Assembly (NCBI RefSeq): GCF_041051975.1
Contig: NZ_CP163435.1
Span: forward strand, 2,108,001 to 2,172,000
DNA length: 64,000 bases
Origin: Streptomyces sp. R21
GTDB taxonomy: Bacteria > Actinomycetota > Actinomycetes > Streptomycetales > Streptomycetaceae
Direction: 5' to 3'
Both the position numbers and the translations under genes were made by a program. Below are positions 26,683 to 35,460 of this stretch, piece after piece. A model generated the notes under the pieces. That model was given only the letters and a program-made list of their open reading frames with translations, did not search any database and was not told the DNA's origin. The first letter of the stretch is position 1, and each line of letters begins with the position of its first letter.

Positions 26683-27270
26683 TCAAGGCCGCCGTCCGAG
26701 CAGGCACAGCAGCTTCGTCTGCACGTACGCTCCGGGCGGCGGCTGTACCGGTGCCGCGAACAGGCCGCTCTTCTCCAGCTCCGCCGCGTACGGCGTGACC
26801 TCGCGCATCGCGAAGTCGACCAGGTCGTCCGGGAGTTGCTCGTCGGCGCCGATCGCGCGGGACAGGTCCCAGGCGTGCACGAGGAGGTCGGTGGTCAGCT
26901 GGGTGCAGTAGTCGCGGCCCGCGGTGTCACCGAACGAGAGATGGACCGTGCGCTCCAGCGCGTCCGGCGCGGCGAACGCGGCGCGGGCGCCGCGCGCGGC
27001 CGTGTCCCAGGAGGCGGCCGGGTCGAGGCCGAGCACATCGCCGTCGAAGGCGTCGCCGACGAAGTCGACGGTGGCGCCGTCCCGGACCATCGGCGCCACC
27101 CACAGCTGCTCGGACACGAGGTGGTTCACGAGGTCGCGCACGCTCCAGTCGGTGCAGGGCGTGTCTGCGCCCCACTGGTCGTCGCGGACGGCGTGGACGC
27201 GGTCTCCGAACAGGTCGAGGGCCTCGCCGTGCCTGTCGAGCAGCGGGTGCCTGTCCGCCATCGCGGTCAT
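26683..27270 (-). CDS. TIGR03086-family metal-binding protein (DinB-like)
   Basis: A 195-residue protein of the maleylpyruvate-isomerase/DinB four-helix superfamily. The TPCTDWSVRDLVNHLVSEQLW segment carries the conserved His of the metal site; LLVHAWDLSRAIG supplies the other. Members bind a divalent metal and are often mycothiol-dependent transferases, but the reaction of this subfamily is not established. The start overlaps the upstream gene stop as ATGA (27267-27270), so it is coupled; an alternative ATG is at 27261. Confidence 0.85.
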   Translation of the reverse strand: MTAMADRHPLLDRHGEALDLFGDRVHAVRDDQWGADTPCTDWSVRDLVNHLVSEQLWVAPMVRDGATVDFVGDAFDGDVLGLDPAASWDTAARGARAAFAAPDALERTVHLSFGDTAGRDYCTQLTTDLLVHAWDLSRAIGADEQLPDDLVDFAMREVTPYAAELEKSGLFAAPVQPPPGAYVQTKLLCLLGRRP

Positions 27271-27500
27271 GCCCCTCCGGGTGCCCGGTCGCGCGCGCCC
27301 TCACGGGTGCGTCCCGCCGCGACGGGGCGGCGCGGGTTGCGGCGCAGGTACTCGCCCTCCAGCTGGGCCATGCGCTCGTTGTGGGTACGCAGCGCGTCGT
27401 TGGAACCGTGCAGCAGCGTGTCGTGGCGCGTGCGGTGGATCGTCTCCAGCTCTTTCATCAGCTGCTGGTCGTCCAGCCGATCCGGGTCGACTCCGTTCAT
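27267..27500 (-). CDS. Small DUF6158-like protein
   Basis: A 77-residue protein beginning GVDPDRLDDQQLMKELETIH. The segment THNERMAQLEGEYLRRNP matches a widespread short actinobacterial family of unknown function. Start ATG 27500 precedes the TIGR03086 gene and overlaps it by four bases. Helical and charged, probably cytoplasmic. The family name is from memory. Confidence 0.7.
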   Translation of the reverse strand: MNGVDPDRLDDQQLMKELETIHRTRHDTLLHGSNDALRTHNERMAQLEGEYLRRNPRRPVAAGRTREGARDRAPGGA

Positions 27501-27696
27501 GGTGGTACCCCGCTCGTCGAGTGCCTTCACTGCGGTCCGGGTACCCGCCCGGCGAGCAATACCCCGAGCGGAGTCCGGGAGGGAGCCATGGATCTCGTCC
27601 TTCTCCCCCCACTCTACGAACATCCGGGTCCGTGGGCCTCCCAAGTGAGCGCTTGTCCAGGCCGCCGGGCCCGGCCCGGCGAGCCCGGCCCGGCGA

Positions 27697-27712
27697 GCCC
27701 GGTCTACCGGGC
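27697..27712 (-). terminator. Hairpin at the end of the ABC-F gene
   Basis: GCCCGG-TCTA-CCGGGC overlaps the TAG stop of the ABC-F gene. Downstream (27666-27702) is a duplicated GGCCCGGCGAGCCC motif that can also fold. Confidence 0.5.
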
Positions 27713-29323
27713 CCGCTCCACCCGGCGCTCGTCCCACACCGGCTCCGTCGTCTCGCGGACGCGGCCGTCGGAGCCGAAGACCAGGTAGCGGTCGAAGGAG
27801 CGGGCGAACCAGCGGTCGTGGGTGACCGCGAGGACCGTGCCCTGGTAGGCCTCCAGGCCCTCCTGGAGGGCCTCCGCGGACTCCAGGTCGAGGTTGTCGG
27901 TCGGCTCGTCGAGCAGCAGGACCGTGGAGCCCTCCAGCTCCAGCAGGAGGATCTGGAAGCGGGCCTGCTGGCCGCCGGACAGCTTCTCGAAGCGCTGCTC
28001 GGCCTGCGCGGTCAGTTCGTAGCGCCGCAGCCGGGACATGGCGGCACCGCGGTCCTGGGAGTGCTCCTGCCACAGGATGTCGAGCAGTGTGCGGCCCTGG
28101 AGCTCCGGGTGGGCGTGCGTCTGCGCGAAGTGTCCGGGCACGACGCGGGCGCCGAGTTTCCACTCCCCCGAGTGCGCGACCGTGTCACCGGCCAGCAGCC
28201 GCAGGAAGTGGGACTTGCCCGAGCCGTTGGAGCCGAGCACGGCGACGCGCTCGCCGTAGAACACCTCCAGGTCGAAGGGGTTCATCAGGCCGGTGAGCTC
28301 AAGTCCCTTGCAGGTGACGGCCCTTACACCGGTACGCCCGCCGTGCAGGCGCATCGTGATGTCCTGCTCACGCGGCGGCTCCGGCGGCGGCCCGGCCTCC
28401 TCGAACTTCCTGAGGCGGGTCTGCGCGGCCTGGTAGCGGGACGCCAACTCATGGCTGATGGAGGCGGCCTGACGGAGGTTCAGCACAAGCTTCTTGAGCT
28501 GGGCGTGCTTCTCGTCCCAGCGGCGGCGCAACTCCTCGAAGCGCGCGAAGCGTTCCTGCCGTGCCTCGTGGTACGTGGCGAAGCCGCCGCCGTGCACCCA
28601 GGCATCCGCTCCGGTGGGGCTGGGCTCCACGCTGACGATCTTCTCGGCGGCGCGGGCGAGGAGTTCGCGGTCGTGCGACACGAACAGCACCGTCTTGCGG
28701 GTCTCCCCCAGCCGCTCCTCCAGCCAGCGCTTGCCGGGGACGTCGAGGTAGTTGTCCGGCTCGTCCAGGAGCAGCACCTCGTCGGTGCCGCGCAGCAGCG
28801 CCTCCAGCACGAGCCGCTTCTGTTCACCGCCGGAGAGCGTGCGCACCTGACGCCACTGCGCCTTCTCGTACGGGATCCCGAGCGCGGCCATGGTGCAGAT
28901 GTCCCAGAGCGTCTCGGACTCGTACCCGCGCACCTCGGCCCAGTCGGAGAGCGCCTGCGCGTACCGGAGCTGCGCGGCCTCGTCGTCGACGGTCATGAGC
29001 GCGTGCTCGGCGGCGTCGACGGCCCGCGCGACCTCGCGGATGCGGGGCGGTGCGACCGACACGAGCAGCTCCCGTACGGTCGTCTCGTCCCGTACGGAGC
29101 CCACGAACTGCGGCATCACGCCGAGCCCGCCACTCACGGTGACGGTTCCCCCGTGCGGCTTCAGCTCCCCGGAGATCATGCGCAGCAGGGTCGTCTTGCC
29201 CGCCCCGTTCGGCCCGACCAGGGCGACGACGGCTCCTTCGCCCACCCGGAACGACACATCGCCGAGCAGCACCCTCCCGTCGGGAAGGTAGTACTCGAGA
29301 TGTGCGGCTTCCAGATGTCCCAT
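27704..29323 (-). CDS. ABC-F family ATPase
   Basis: A 539-residue soluble protein with two ATP-binding cassettes and no membrane domain. Walker A motifs are GPNGAGKTT (first) and GSNGSGKSH (second); signatures are LSGGEQKRL and LSGGQQARF; Walker B segments end in LLLDEPDNYLD and LLLDEPTDNLD. The charged linker between the cassettes is present. ABC-F proteins act on ribosomes, either rescuing stalled translation or protecting from antibiotics. Which applies cannot be decided. Start ATG 29323. It is divergent from the PAP2 gene, and the intervening region is 112 bases. Confidence 0.93.
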   Translation of the reverse strand: MGHLEAAHLEYYLPDGRVLLGDVSFRVGEGAVVALVGPNGAGKTTLLRMISGELKPHGGTVTVSGGLGVMPQFVGSVRDETTVRELLVSVAPPRIREVARAVDAAEHALMTVDDEAAQLRYAQALSDWAEVRGYESETLWDICTMAALGIPYEKAQWRQVRTLSGGEQKRLVLEALLRGTDEVLLLDEPDNYLDVPGKRWLEERLGETRKTVLFVSHDRELLARAAEKIVSVEPSPTGADAWVHGGGFATYHEARQERFARFEELRRRWDEKHAQLKKLVLNLRQAASISHELASRYQAAQTRLRKFEEAGPPPEPPREQDITMRLHGGRTGVRAVTCKGLELTGLMNPFDLEVFYGERVAVLGSNGSGKSHFLRLLAGDTVAHSGEWKLGARVVPGHFAQTHAHPELQGRTLLDILWQEHSQDRGAAMSRLRRYELTAQAEQRFEKLSGGQQARFQILLLELEGSTVLLLDEPTDNLDLESAEALQEGLEAYQGTVLAVTHDRWFARSFDRYLVFGSDGRVRETTEPVWDERRVERAR

Positions 29324-29435
29324 GGGGAGGCATTCTCCGGGGGACGGGAGTTCCGGGCAAACGCATATCGGCCCAGGCGGGAACCGGAGGCGAGACGCGG
29401 GGCGAGAAAACGCCCGCTCCGGGTACTCGACTCCC

Positions 29436-30929
29436 ATGATCCCAGACGTCGACCTCACCGTCCGCCTGCCGGGACACCACGTCCTGCGGGACCGGTTCCT
29501 TTCCGCCGACTGCCGTCTCTTCGAGGCGGTGGCGGCCCGCCACTGGCCGGGCTGCGACCGCCTGCTCCCCCGCCTGAGCCGTAGCGCGAACCACGGTCTG
29601 CTGTGGTTCGCCACGGCGGCCGTGCTCACCGCGAGCCGCACCCCGCGGGGCCGCCGGGCCGCCGCCCGGGGCCTCGCCTCGCTCGCTCTCGCCTCCGCCA
29701 CCATCAACACCCTCGGCAAGCGCTCGGTGCGCCGCCCCCGCCCGGCCCTGGACGCGGTCCCGCCGATCCGGCACCTGCACCGGCAGCCGATCACCACGTC
29801 GTTCCCCTCGGGCCACTCCGCGTCGGCCGCGGCGTTCGTGACGGGGGTGGCGCTGGAGTCCCGCAGCTGGGGTGCGGCGGTGGCGCCGCTCGCCACCGCG
29901 GTCGCCGTCTCCCGCGTCTACACCGGCGTCCACTTCCCCAGTGACGTCCTCGTGGGCGCGGCCCTCGGCGTGGGCGCCGCGTATGCCGTACGGGGCATGG
30001 TGCCGACCCGTGACCAGATCCCGCCGCCCGGCCGACCGCGTGCGGACGCGCCCGCGCTTCCGGAGGGCGAGGGCCTGGTCATGGTGGCGAACACCGGCGC
30101 GGGCACCTCGGACCGCGTCTGTGCGCTGCGCGACGCTCTGCCGCTCGCGGAGACCGTGGAGTGCGAGCCGGCCGACATGAAGGACGAGCTGGAGAAGGCG
30201 GCGACCCGGGCCCGGGTCCTCGGGGTGTGCGGCGGCGACGGCACGGTGAACGCCGCCGCCGAGGTCGCCCTGCGCCACGACCTGCCGCTCGCCGTCCTGC
30301 CGGGCGGCACCCTGAACCACTTCGCTCTCGACCTCGGCGTGGAGGACGTCCACGATCTGACCCGCGCCGTCCGGCAGGGCGACGCCGTCCGCGTGGACGT
30401 GGGCCACTTCTCGTCGGCCGACAGGCAGGGCTGTTTCCTCAACACCTGCAGTCTGGGCGTCTATCCGAATCTGGTGCGCGAGCGCGAGCGGTGGTCCCGT
30501 CGGATCGGCGGCTGGCCGGCCGGGATCCTCGCGGCCCTGCGGGTCCTGCGCACCGACCACCATCCACTGGAGACCGAACTCCGGGGCGAGGCCCACCCGT
30601 TGTGGCTGCTGTTCGCCGGCAACGGGACGTACCACCGGATGGGGCTCGCGCCCGCCCGCCGCATCGACCTCGCGGACGGGCTGCTCGACGTGCGCGTCGT
30701 GCACGGCGGGCGGCGACCGGCCGTCCGGCTGCTGGCCGCGGCCATGGCGGGACCGCTGACGCGCTCCCCCGCCCACGCGGCGGTACGGGTGCGCCGGCTG
30801 CGGGTGGGCGGGGTCGCCCCCGGCACGCTCCTCGCCTACGACGGCGAAGTCACGGAGGTGTCCGGCGAGGTGACACTCCAAAAGCTCCCGGAGGCACTGT
30901 CGGTCTACCGGCCGTTGCCGCTCCACTGA
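29436..30929 (+). CDS. Fusion of PAP2 phosphatase and diacylglycerol/sphingosine-type lipid kinase
   Basis: A 497-residue fusion. The N-terminal half is a PAP2 lipid phosphatase: KRSVRRPRP, then SFPSGHSASAAAF, then SRVYTGVHFPSDV with the catalytic His. The C-terminal half from about 210 is a DAGK-type lipid kinase: VCGGDGTVNAAAEVA and LPGGTLNHFALDL. One domain adds and the other removes a phosphate from lipid substrates, so it may recycle phosphatidic acid or isoprenoid phosphates. This architecture recurs in actinobacteria. Start ATG 29436 opens the conserved part. Confidence 0.9.
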   Translation: MIPDVDLTVRLPGHHVLRDRFLSADCRLFEAVAARHWPGCDRLLPRLSRSANHGLLWFATAAVLTASRTPRGRRAAARGLASLALASATINTLGKRSVRRPRPALDAVPPIRHLHRQPITTSFPSGHSASAAAFVTGVALESRSWGAAVAPLATAVAVSRVYTGVHFPSDVLVGAALGVGAAYAVRGMVPTRDQIPPPGRPRADAPALPEGEGLVMVANTGAGTSDRVCALRDALPLAETVECEPADMKDELEKAATRARVLGVCGGDGTVNAAAEVALRHDLPLAVLPGGTLNHFALDLGVEDVHDLTRAVRQGDAVRVDVGHFSSADRQGCFLNTCSLGVYPNLVRERERWSRRIGGWPAGILAALRVLRTDHHPLETELRGEAHPLWLLFAGNGTYHRMGLAPARRIDLADGLLDVRVVHGGRRPAVRLLAAAMAGPLTRSPAHAAVRVRRLRVGGVAPGTLLAYDGEVTEVSGEVTLQKLPEALSVYRPLPLH

Positions 30930-31053
30930 CCACCCTTCCACCCCCCTTCAGCACGCACCGAACACGTCGGGGCGTCCATATTGCAAGATACGGGTCTCAT
31001 TATTCGACATGCGCGCGTACGGTGATGCGTACCGACAAAGAAGGGGAGCGGCC

Positions 31054-31875
31054 ATGTCGAAGGCGCAGGAGACCGCCGTATACACCCATGGGCACCACGA
31101 GTCGGTGCTCCGTTCGCACGTCTGGCGCACCGCCGCCAACTCGGCGGCGTACCTCCTCGGTTCGCTGAAGCCCCACATGCGGATCCTGGACATCGGCTGC
31201 GGTCCGGGCACCATCACCGCCGACCTGGCCGCGCTGGTCCCGGACGGCCGGGTCACCGCCGTCGACCACGCGCCGGGCATCCTGGACCAGGCCCGGCGAC
31301 TGTCCGAGGAACGGGGCCTGGAGAACGTCGAGTTCGCGGTGGCGGACGTCCACGCGCTGGACTACCCGGACAACACGTTCTGCGTGGTCCACGCCCACCA
31401 GGTGCTCCAGCACGTGGGCGACCCTGTGCAGGCGCTGCGCGAGATGCACCGCGTGACCAGGCCGGGCGGGTTCATCGCGGTGCGCGACGCGGACTACTCG
31501 GCGATGACCTGGTATCCCGAACTGCCGGGCATGACCGACTGGCTGGACCTGTATCTGCGCGTGGCCCGCGCCAACGGGGGCGAGCCGGCCGCCGGTCGGC
31601 GCCTGAAGGCGTGGGCCCTGCGGGCCGGGATCACCGACATCACGGCCACGTCCAGCACCTGGACCTTCGCCACCGAGGACGAGCGCGCGTGGTGGAGCGG
31701 CCTGTGGGCCGACCGCACGATGGCGTCGGCGTACGCGGACCGCGCCACCGAGGGCGGCCACGCGACCGTCGGCCAACTCCGGGCCCTGTCGGACGCTTGG
31801 CGGGAGTGGGGGCGCCAGGAGGACGGCTGGTTTGCCGTACTGCACGGAGAAATTCTCTGCAGAAAAGACGTCTGA
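31054..31875 (+). CDS. Class I SAM-dependent methyltransferase (UbiE-like)
   Basis: A 273-residue methyltransferase. Motif I is ILDIGCGPGTITADLA; motif II region is VEFAVADVHALDYPDN; the following VVHAHQVLQHVGDPVQALREM is typical of the UbiE/COQ5-like branch. I chose ATG 31054, with GGGGAG at 31043-31048, over the upstream ATG 31009. The upstream region is less GC-rich than its surroundings (around 30978-31010) and probably holds the promoter. The substrate is unknown. Confidence 0.88.
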   Translation: MSKAQETAVYTHGHHESVLRSHVWRTAANSAAYLLGSLKPHMRILDIGCGPGTITADLAALVPDGRVTAVDHAPGILDQARRLSEERGLENVEFAVADVHALDYPDNTFCVVHAHQVLQHVGDPVQALREMHRVTRPGGFIAVRDADYSAMTWYPELPGMTDWLDLYLRVARANGGEPAAGRRLKAWALRAGITDITATSSTWTFATEDERAWWSGLWADRTMASAYADRATEGGHATVGQLRALSDAWREWGRQEDGWFAVLHGEILCRKDV

Positions 31876-31917
31876 TTTCCCCGTTCCGGGCAACTCGGAA
31901 CGACAGGAGGTCACACT

Positions 31918-32088
31918 ATGGTTCCCATCCTTTTGGTGCTACTGCTGGCGCTGGTCCTCTTCGGATTCGGATTCGCCGTGAAACTGCTGTGGTGGCTCGC
32001 GGTGATTGTTCTGATCGTGTGGTTGCTGGGATTCCTGGTACGTGGTACGAGCGCGACAGGAACCAGGGGCCGCTGGTATCGGTGGTAG
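31918..32088 (+). CDS. Small hydrophobic membrane protein
   Basis: A 56-residue protein with two hydrophobic stretches (ILLVLLLALVLFGFGFAV and LLWWLAVIVLIVWLLGFLV) and a basic tail ending RGRWYRW. Behind a strong AGGAGG at 31905-31910. It matches the short hydrophobic proteins often encoded in Streptomyces stress loci. It follows the methyltransferase by 42 bases and may share its transcript. Function unknown. Confidence 0.8.
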   Translation: MVPILLVLLLALVLFGFGFAVKLLWWLAVIVLIVWLLGFLVRGTSATGTRGRWYRW

Positions 32089-32090
32089 CC

Positions 32091-32580
32091 CTATTCTCTG
32101 GGAAGTAACGGTCCGAGCGGCCCGAGGTCCGGATTCAGGCCCTCGGGCCGCAGCCCGTACCGCTCCCGCAGCTCCGTCATGCGCTCCTCCAGCAGCTGGA
32201 ACGTCATCCTTCGTGCGGTCCACGAGTTCCACGAATTCCTCGGATCCGATCGCGGGACAAGATAGGTGGCGTTGAGCACATTCACACCGGGGGAACGGGA
32301 CAGCTGAGCATTCTGCCCCGCGTGCACGCGGGTGTCCTCCGCGTAGACGGAGAGGTTTCCGTGCAGCTGCCGCGCGCATTCGTCGGCCCGTCCCCGTATG
32401 TTCTCCCGATCCTGATTCCGCATGCGCCGCCAACGCAGACAGTCGCGTCCGGTGGCCGCTTTACCAGCCTGGTCGGACTTCTTCACCGACTCCTCCGGGG
32501 AGTCGCCGCCGGATTCCTCCGCGTAGACCTTGACGCCCCATTCCACCCGGCCGTCGAGCCGTTCTCGGTGCGTTCGAAGG
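32091..32580 (-). pseudogene. Gas vesicle gene relic: GvpL/F fragment joined to GvpK tail
   Basis: Reading the minus strand, ERLDGRVEWGVKVYAEE and then GRDCLRWRRMRNQDRE, GRADECARQLHGNLSVYAED and NVLNATYLVPRSDP are the middle and late parts of a GvpL/GvpF protein. After a frame change EEFVELVDRTKDDV continues the same family. At about 32205 the frame moves again into QLLEERMTELRERYGLRPE and GLNPDLGPLGPLL, the C-terminal end of GvpK. The GvpL N-terminus and the GvpK N-terminus are missing, so an internal deletion has fused two genes of a former gas vesicle cluster. It cannot make either protein. Confidence 0.85.
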
Positions 32581-32623
32581 AGGACACGGACTCCGCCCGC
32601 ATGCCGGTGAGGTCGGTCTGTTC

Positions 32624-33562
32624 TCAGCCACGCAGCGCGTCGAGGCGGCGGCGGGCCGGGCCGAGGGCGCGTCCCCTGACCAGCAGCCCGGCCCAGGGGT
32701 TGGCACGGCCCTGTTCGACGGCGTTCTCGATGGTCCAGCGCTGTGCGTCGAGGTCCGGTGCGTCGAGCTGGTCCCAGGCGAGGGGGACGGCGACCGGAGC
32801 GCCGGGCTTGGCGCGGACGCTGAAGGGGGCCACGGCGGTCTGCGCATAGGCGTTGCGCTGCACGTCGAGGTAGAGCCGGTCGCCGCGCTCCTTCTTTCGG
32901 GCAGCCGTGGTGAGCCGGTCGGGGTGGGCCGCGGCGAGGGTGTCGGCGACGTCCTTGGCGAACGCCCGCACTCCGTCGAAGCCTTGGCGTCCGTCGAGGG
33001 GCACGACGACGTGCAGCCCGCGCGAGCCGGTCGTCATCAGCGCGGAGGGCAGCTTCAGTTCGTCGAGCAACTCGCCCAGCAGATGGGCGGTTTCGCGTAC
33101 GGCGGGGAACTCGTCCCCGGTCGAGGGGTCGAGGTCGAAGACCATGCGGTCGGGACAGTCGAGCTTGCCGACCCGGGACAGCCAGCGGTGCACGGTGAGA
33201 CAGGCCTGGTCGGCGAGGTAGACGAGGGTGGCGGAGTCCTGGCACAGGGTGTGCGTGACGGTGCCGCCCTCCTTGGACACCTCGGCCCGCTCGATCCACT
33301 CCGGGTAGTGCTCCGGGGTGTTCTTCTGCATGAACATCGGGCCGCCGACACCGTCGGGGTGCCGTTCCAGCATCAGCGGGCGACCGCGCAGGTGCGGCAC
33401 CATGAAGGAGGCGACGGACCGGTAGTACTCGACGAGGTCGCTCTTCGTGTACTCCTCGTTCTTCGCCCGGCCGCCGTTCCCCTCACCGGGGAACAGCACC
33501 TTGCCCGGCCGGTGGACCTCCACCGTGCGGCGGCCGACCCGCATCGTTGGTGCGCTGCTCAT
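32624..33562 (-). CDS. LigD-type polymerase/primase domain protein
   Basis: A stand-alone 312-residue LigD polymerase (archaeo-eukaryotic primase fold) used in non-homologous end joining. The metal-binding pair is in MVFDLDPS (D143, D145) and the SRGLHVVVPL segment carries the third site. Conserved opening VHRPGKVLFP and LMLERHPDG are present. GGAAGGAG precedes ATG 33562. No ligase or Ku gene is adjacent. It lies 50 bases downstream of the transketolase gene on the same strand and may be co-transcribed. Confidence 0.92.
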   Translation of the reverse strand: MSSAPTMRVGRRTVEVHRPGKVLFPGEGNGGRAKNEEYTKSDLVEYYRSVASFMVPHLRGRPLMLERHPDGVGGPMFMQKNTPEHYPEWIERAEVSKEGGTVTHTLCQDSATLVYLADQACLTVHRWLSRVGKLDCPDRMVFDLDPSTGDEFPAVRETAHLLGELLDELKLPSALMTTGSRGLHVVVPLDGRQGFDGVRAFAKDVADTLAAAHPDRLTTAARKKERGDRLYLDVQRNAYAQTAVAPFSVRAKPGAPVAVPLAWDQLDAPDLDAQRWTIENAVEQGRANPWAGLLVRGRALGPARRRLDALRG

Positions 33563-33612
33563 CGTCACTCCTTCCTGGCTGATGTACGGCGCGCACACCG
33601 GCGTCCATGACC

Positions 33613-35460
33613 TCAGCGCACGACCGCCTGCTCCACCAGCAGCTGCGCCGCCGCCACGATGGACTCCGCGTCGATGCCCGCGGCGTGCAGCTGCTCCTCG
33701 GGGCTCGCCGAGCCCGGCATCGTACGGACGGCGAGGCGGACCAGGCGGGGGACGGGACGCCCGTCGAGGAAGGCGTCGAGTACGGCGTCCCCGAGGCCGC
33801 CCTCCTCGCGGTGGTCCTCGACGGTGACCAGGCAGCCGGTGCGTTCGGCGGCCTCGCGCAGGGTGCGGCGGTCGACGGGCTTGACGGAGTAGAGGTCGAT
33901 CACCCGGGCCTGGATGCCCGCGCGGTCCAGGGCGTCCGCGGCGGCCAGCGCCTCGTGGACGGTGGCGCCCGCCGCGACGATGGTCAGCCGGTCCTCGTAG
34001 GAGGCGCGGAGCACCTTGCTGCCGCCGATCGGGAACTCCTCGGTGGGGCTGTAGATGACGGGGCTCTCGCCGCGCGAGGTGCGCAGATAGCGGACGCCCT
34101 CGCAGCCGGCCATCGCGCCGACCAGCTTCGCCGTCTGGTTGGCGTCGCACGGGTAGAGCACGGTGGACCCGTGCACCGCGCGGAACATGGCCAGGTCCTC
34201 CAGGCCCATCTGGGAGGGTCCGTCCTGGCCTATGGCGACGCCCGCGTGCGAGCCGACGAGGTTGATGCCGGCGCCGCTGATCGAGGCCATCCGCACGAAG
34301 TCGTGGGCGCGGGTGAGGAACGCGGCGAACGTCGAGGCGTACGGCACCCAGCCGCGCGCCGCGAGCCCGACCGCGGCGGCGACCATCTGCTGTTCGGCGA
34401 TGTAGCACTCGAAATAGCGGTCGGGGTACTCCTTGGCGAAGAACTCCGCGCGCGTGGAGTCACCGACCTCGCCGTCCAGCGCGACGATGTCACCGCGCGC
34501 GGCGCCGAGCGCGGCGAGCGCCTGCCCGAAGGCGTCGCGGGTGGCGACCTTGTCGCCGATGTCGTAGCGCGGAGGGTCGAGGTGTCCGGCCCGCACCGCG
34601 TGCAACATCCTTGCTGCGGGCGGCTGTTGGACCTCGACGCGGCGGTCGTGGTTGCCACCGAGTTCGGCGATGGCCTCGTCGGGGTCCTTGAGCGGTTTGC
34701 CGTGCATGCCCTCGCGGTCCTGGACGGCTTCGACGCCCTTGCCCTTGAGGGTGCGGGCGAGGATCACGGTCGGCTGCCCGCTGGTGGACTTCGCCTCGGC
34801 GTACGCGCGCTCGATCGCCTCGACGTCGTGGCCGTCGACCTCGACGGTGTGCCAGTCGAAGGCCCGGAAGCGGCGGGCGTACGCGCCGAGGTCGTGGCCG
34901 TGCCGGGTGGGCCCGCGCTGGCCGAGCCGGTTGACGTCGATGATCACGGTGAGGTTGTCGAGGTGCTCGTGTCCGGCGTGCTCGGCCGCCTCCCAGATGG
35001 AGCCCTCGGCGAGTTCGCTGTCGCCGCACAGCACCCAGACGCGGTAGCCGGTGCGGTCGAGCCGCTTCCCGGCGAGCGCGATGCCGACCCCGACGGGCAG
35101 CCCCTGCCCCAGCGAGCCGGTCGCCGTCTCGACCCACGGCAGCCGCTGCGGAGTGGGGTGCCCTTCGAGCCTGCTGCCGAGCTTGCGGAAGGTCAGCAGC
35201 TCGCTGTCACTGATCGCCCCGGCCGCCTTGTACGCCGCGTACAGCAGCGGCGAGGCATGCCCCTTGGAGAGGACGAAGCGGTCGTTGCCGGGGTGGGCGG
35301 GGCGATCGAAGTCGTAGCGGAAGTGACGGGCGAGCAGCACCGCCATCAGATCGGCGGCGCTCATCGAGGAGGTGGGATGCCCGGAGCCCGCCGCGGCGGA
35401 CGCGCGCACACTGTCGACGCGCAACTGCTGGGCGAGGTCGCTGATCTGACGGGTATTCAT
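33613..35460 (-). CDS. Transketolase
   Basis: A 615-residue thiamine-diphosphate enzyme: N-terminal TPP site (GHPTSSMSAADLM, GSLGQGLPVGVG, CGDSELAEGSIWEAA), central pyrimidine domain (FIAEQQMVAAAVGLAARG type, here ECYIAEQQMVAAAVG), and C-terminal domain. It is shorter than E. coli TktA and like the clade made from fused N- and C-terminal halves. It is preceded, with a four-base ATGA overlap, by the NDH-2-like gene. It converts pentose and hexose phosphates, but this branch could also act on unusual ketoses. Confidence 0.93.
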   Translation of the reverse strand: MNTRQISDLAQQLRVDSVRASAAAGSGHPTSSMSAADLMAVLLARHFRYDFDRPAHPGNDRFVLSKGHASPLLYAAYKAAGAISDSELLTFRKLGSRLEGHPTPQRLPWVETATGSLGQGLPVGVGIALAGKRLDRTGYRVWVLCGDSELAEGSIWEAAEHAGHEHLDNLTVIIDVNRLGQRGPTRHGHDLGAYARRFRAFDWHTVEVDGHDVEAIERAYAEAKSTSGQPTVILARTLKGKGVEAVQDREGMHGKPLKDPDEAIAELGGNHDRRVEVQQPPAARMLHAVRAGHLDPPRYDIGDKVATRDAFGQALAALGAARGDIVALDGEVGDSTRAEFFAKEYPDRYFECYIAEQQMVAAAVGLAARGWVPYASTFAAFLTRAHDFVRMASISGAGINLVGSHAGVAIGQDGPSQMGLEDLAMFRAVHGSTVLYPCDANQTAKLVGAMAGCEGVRYLRTSRGESPVIYSPTEEFPIGGSKVLRASYEDRLTIVAAGATVHEALAAADALDRAGIQARVIDLYSVKPVDRRTLREAAERTGCLVTVEDHREEGGLGDAVLDAFLDGRPVPRLVRLAVRTMPGSASPEEQLHAAGIDAESIVAAAQLLVEQAVVR

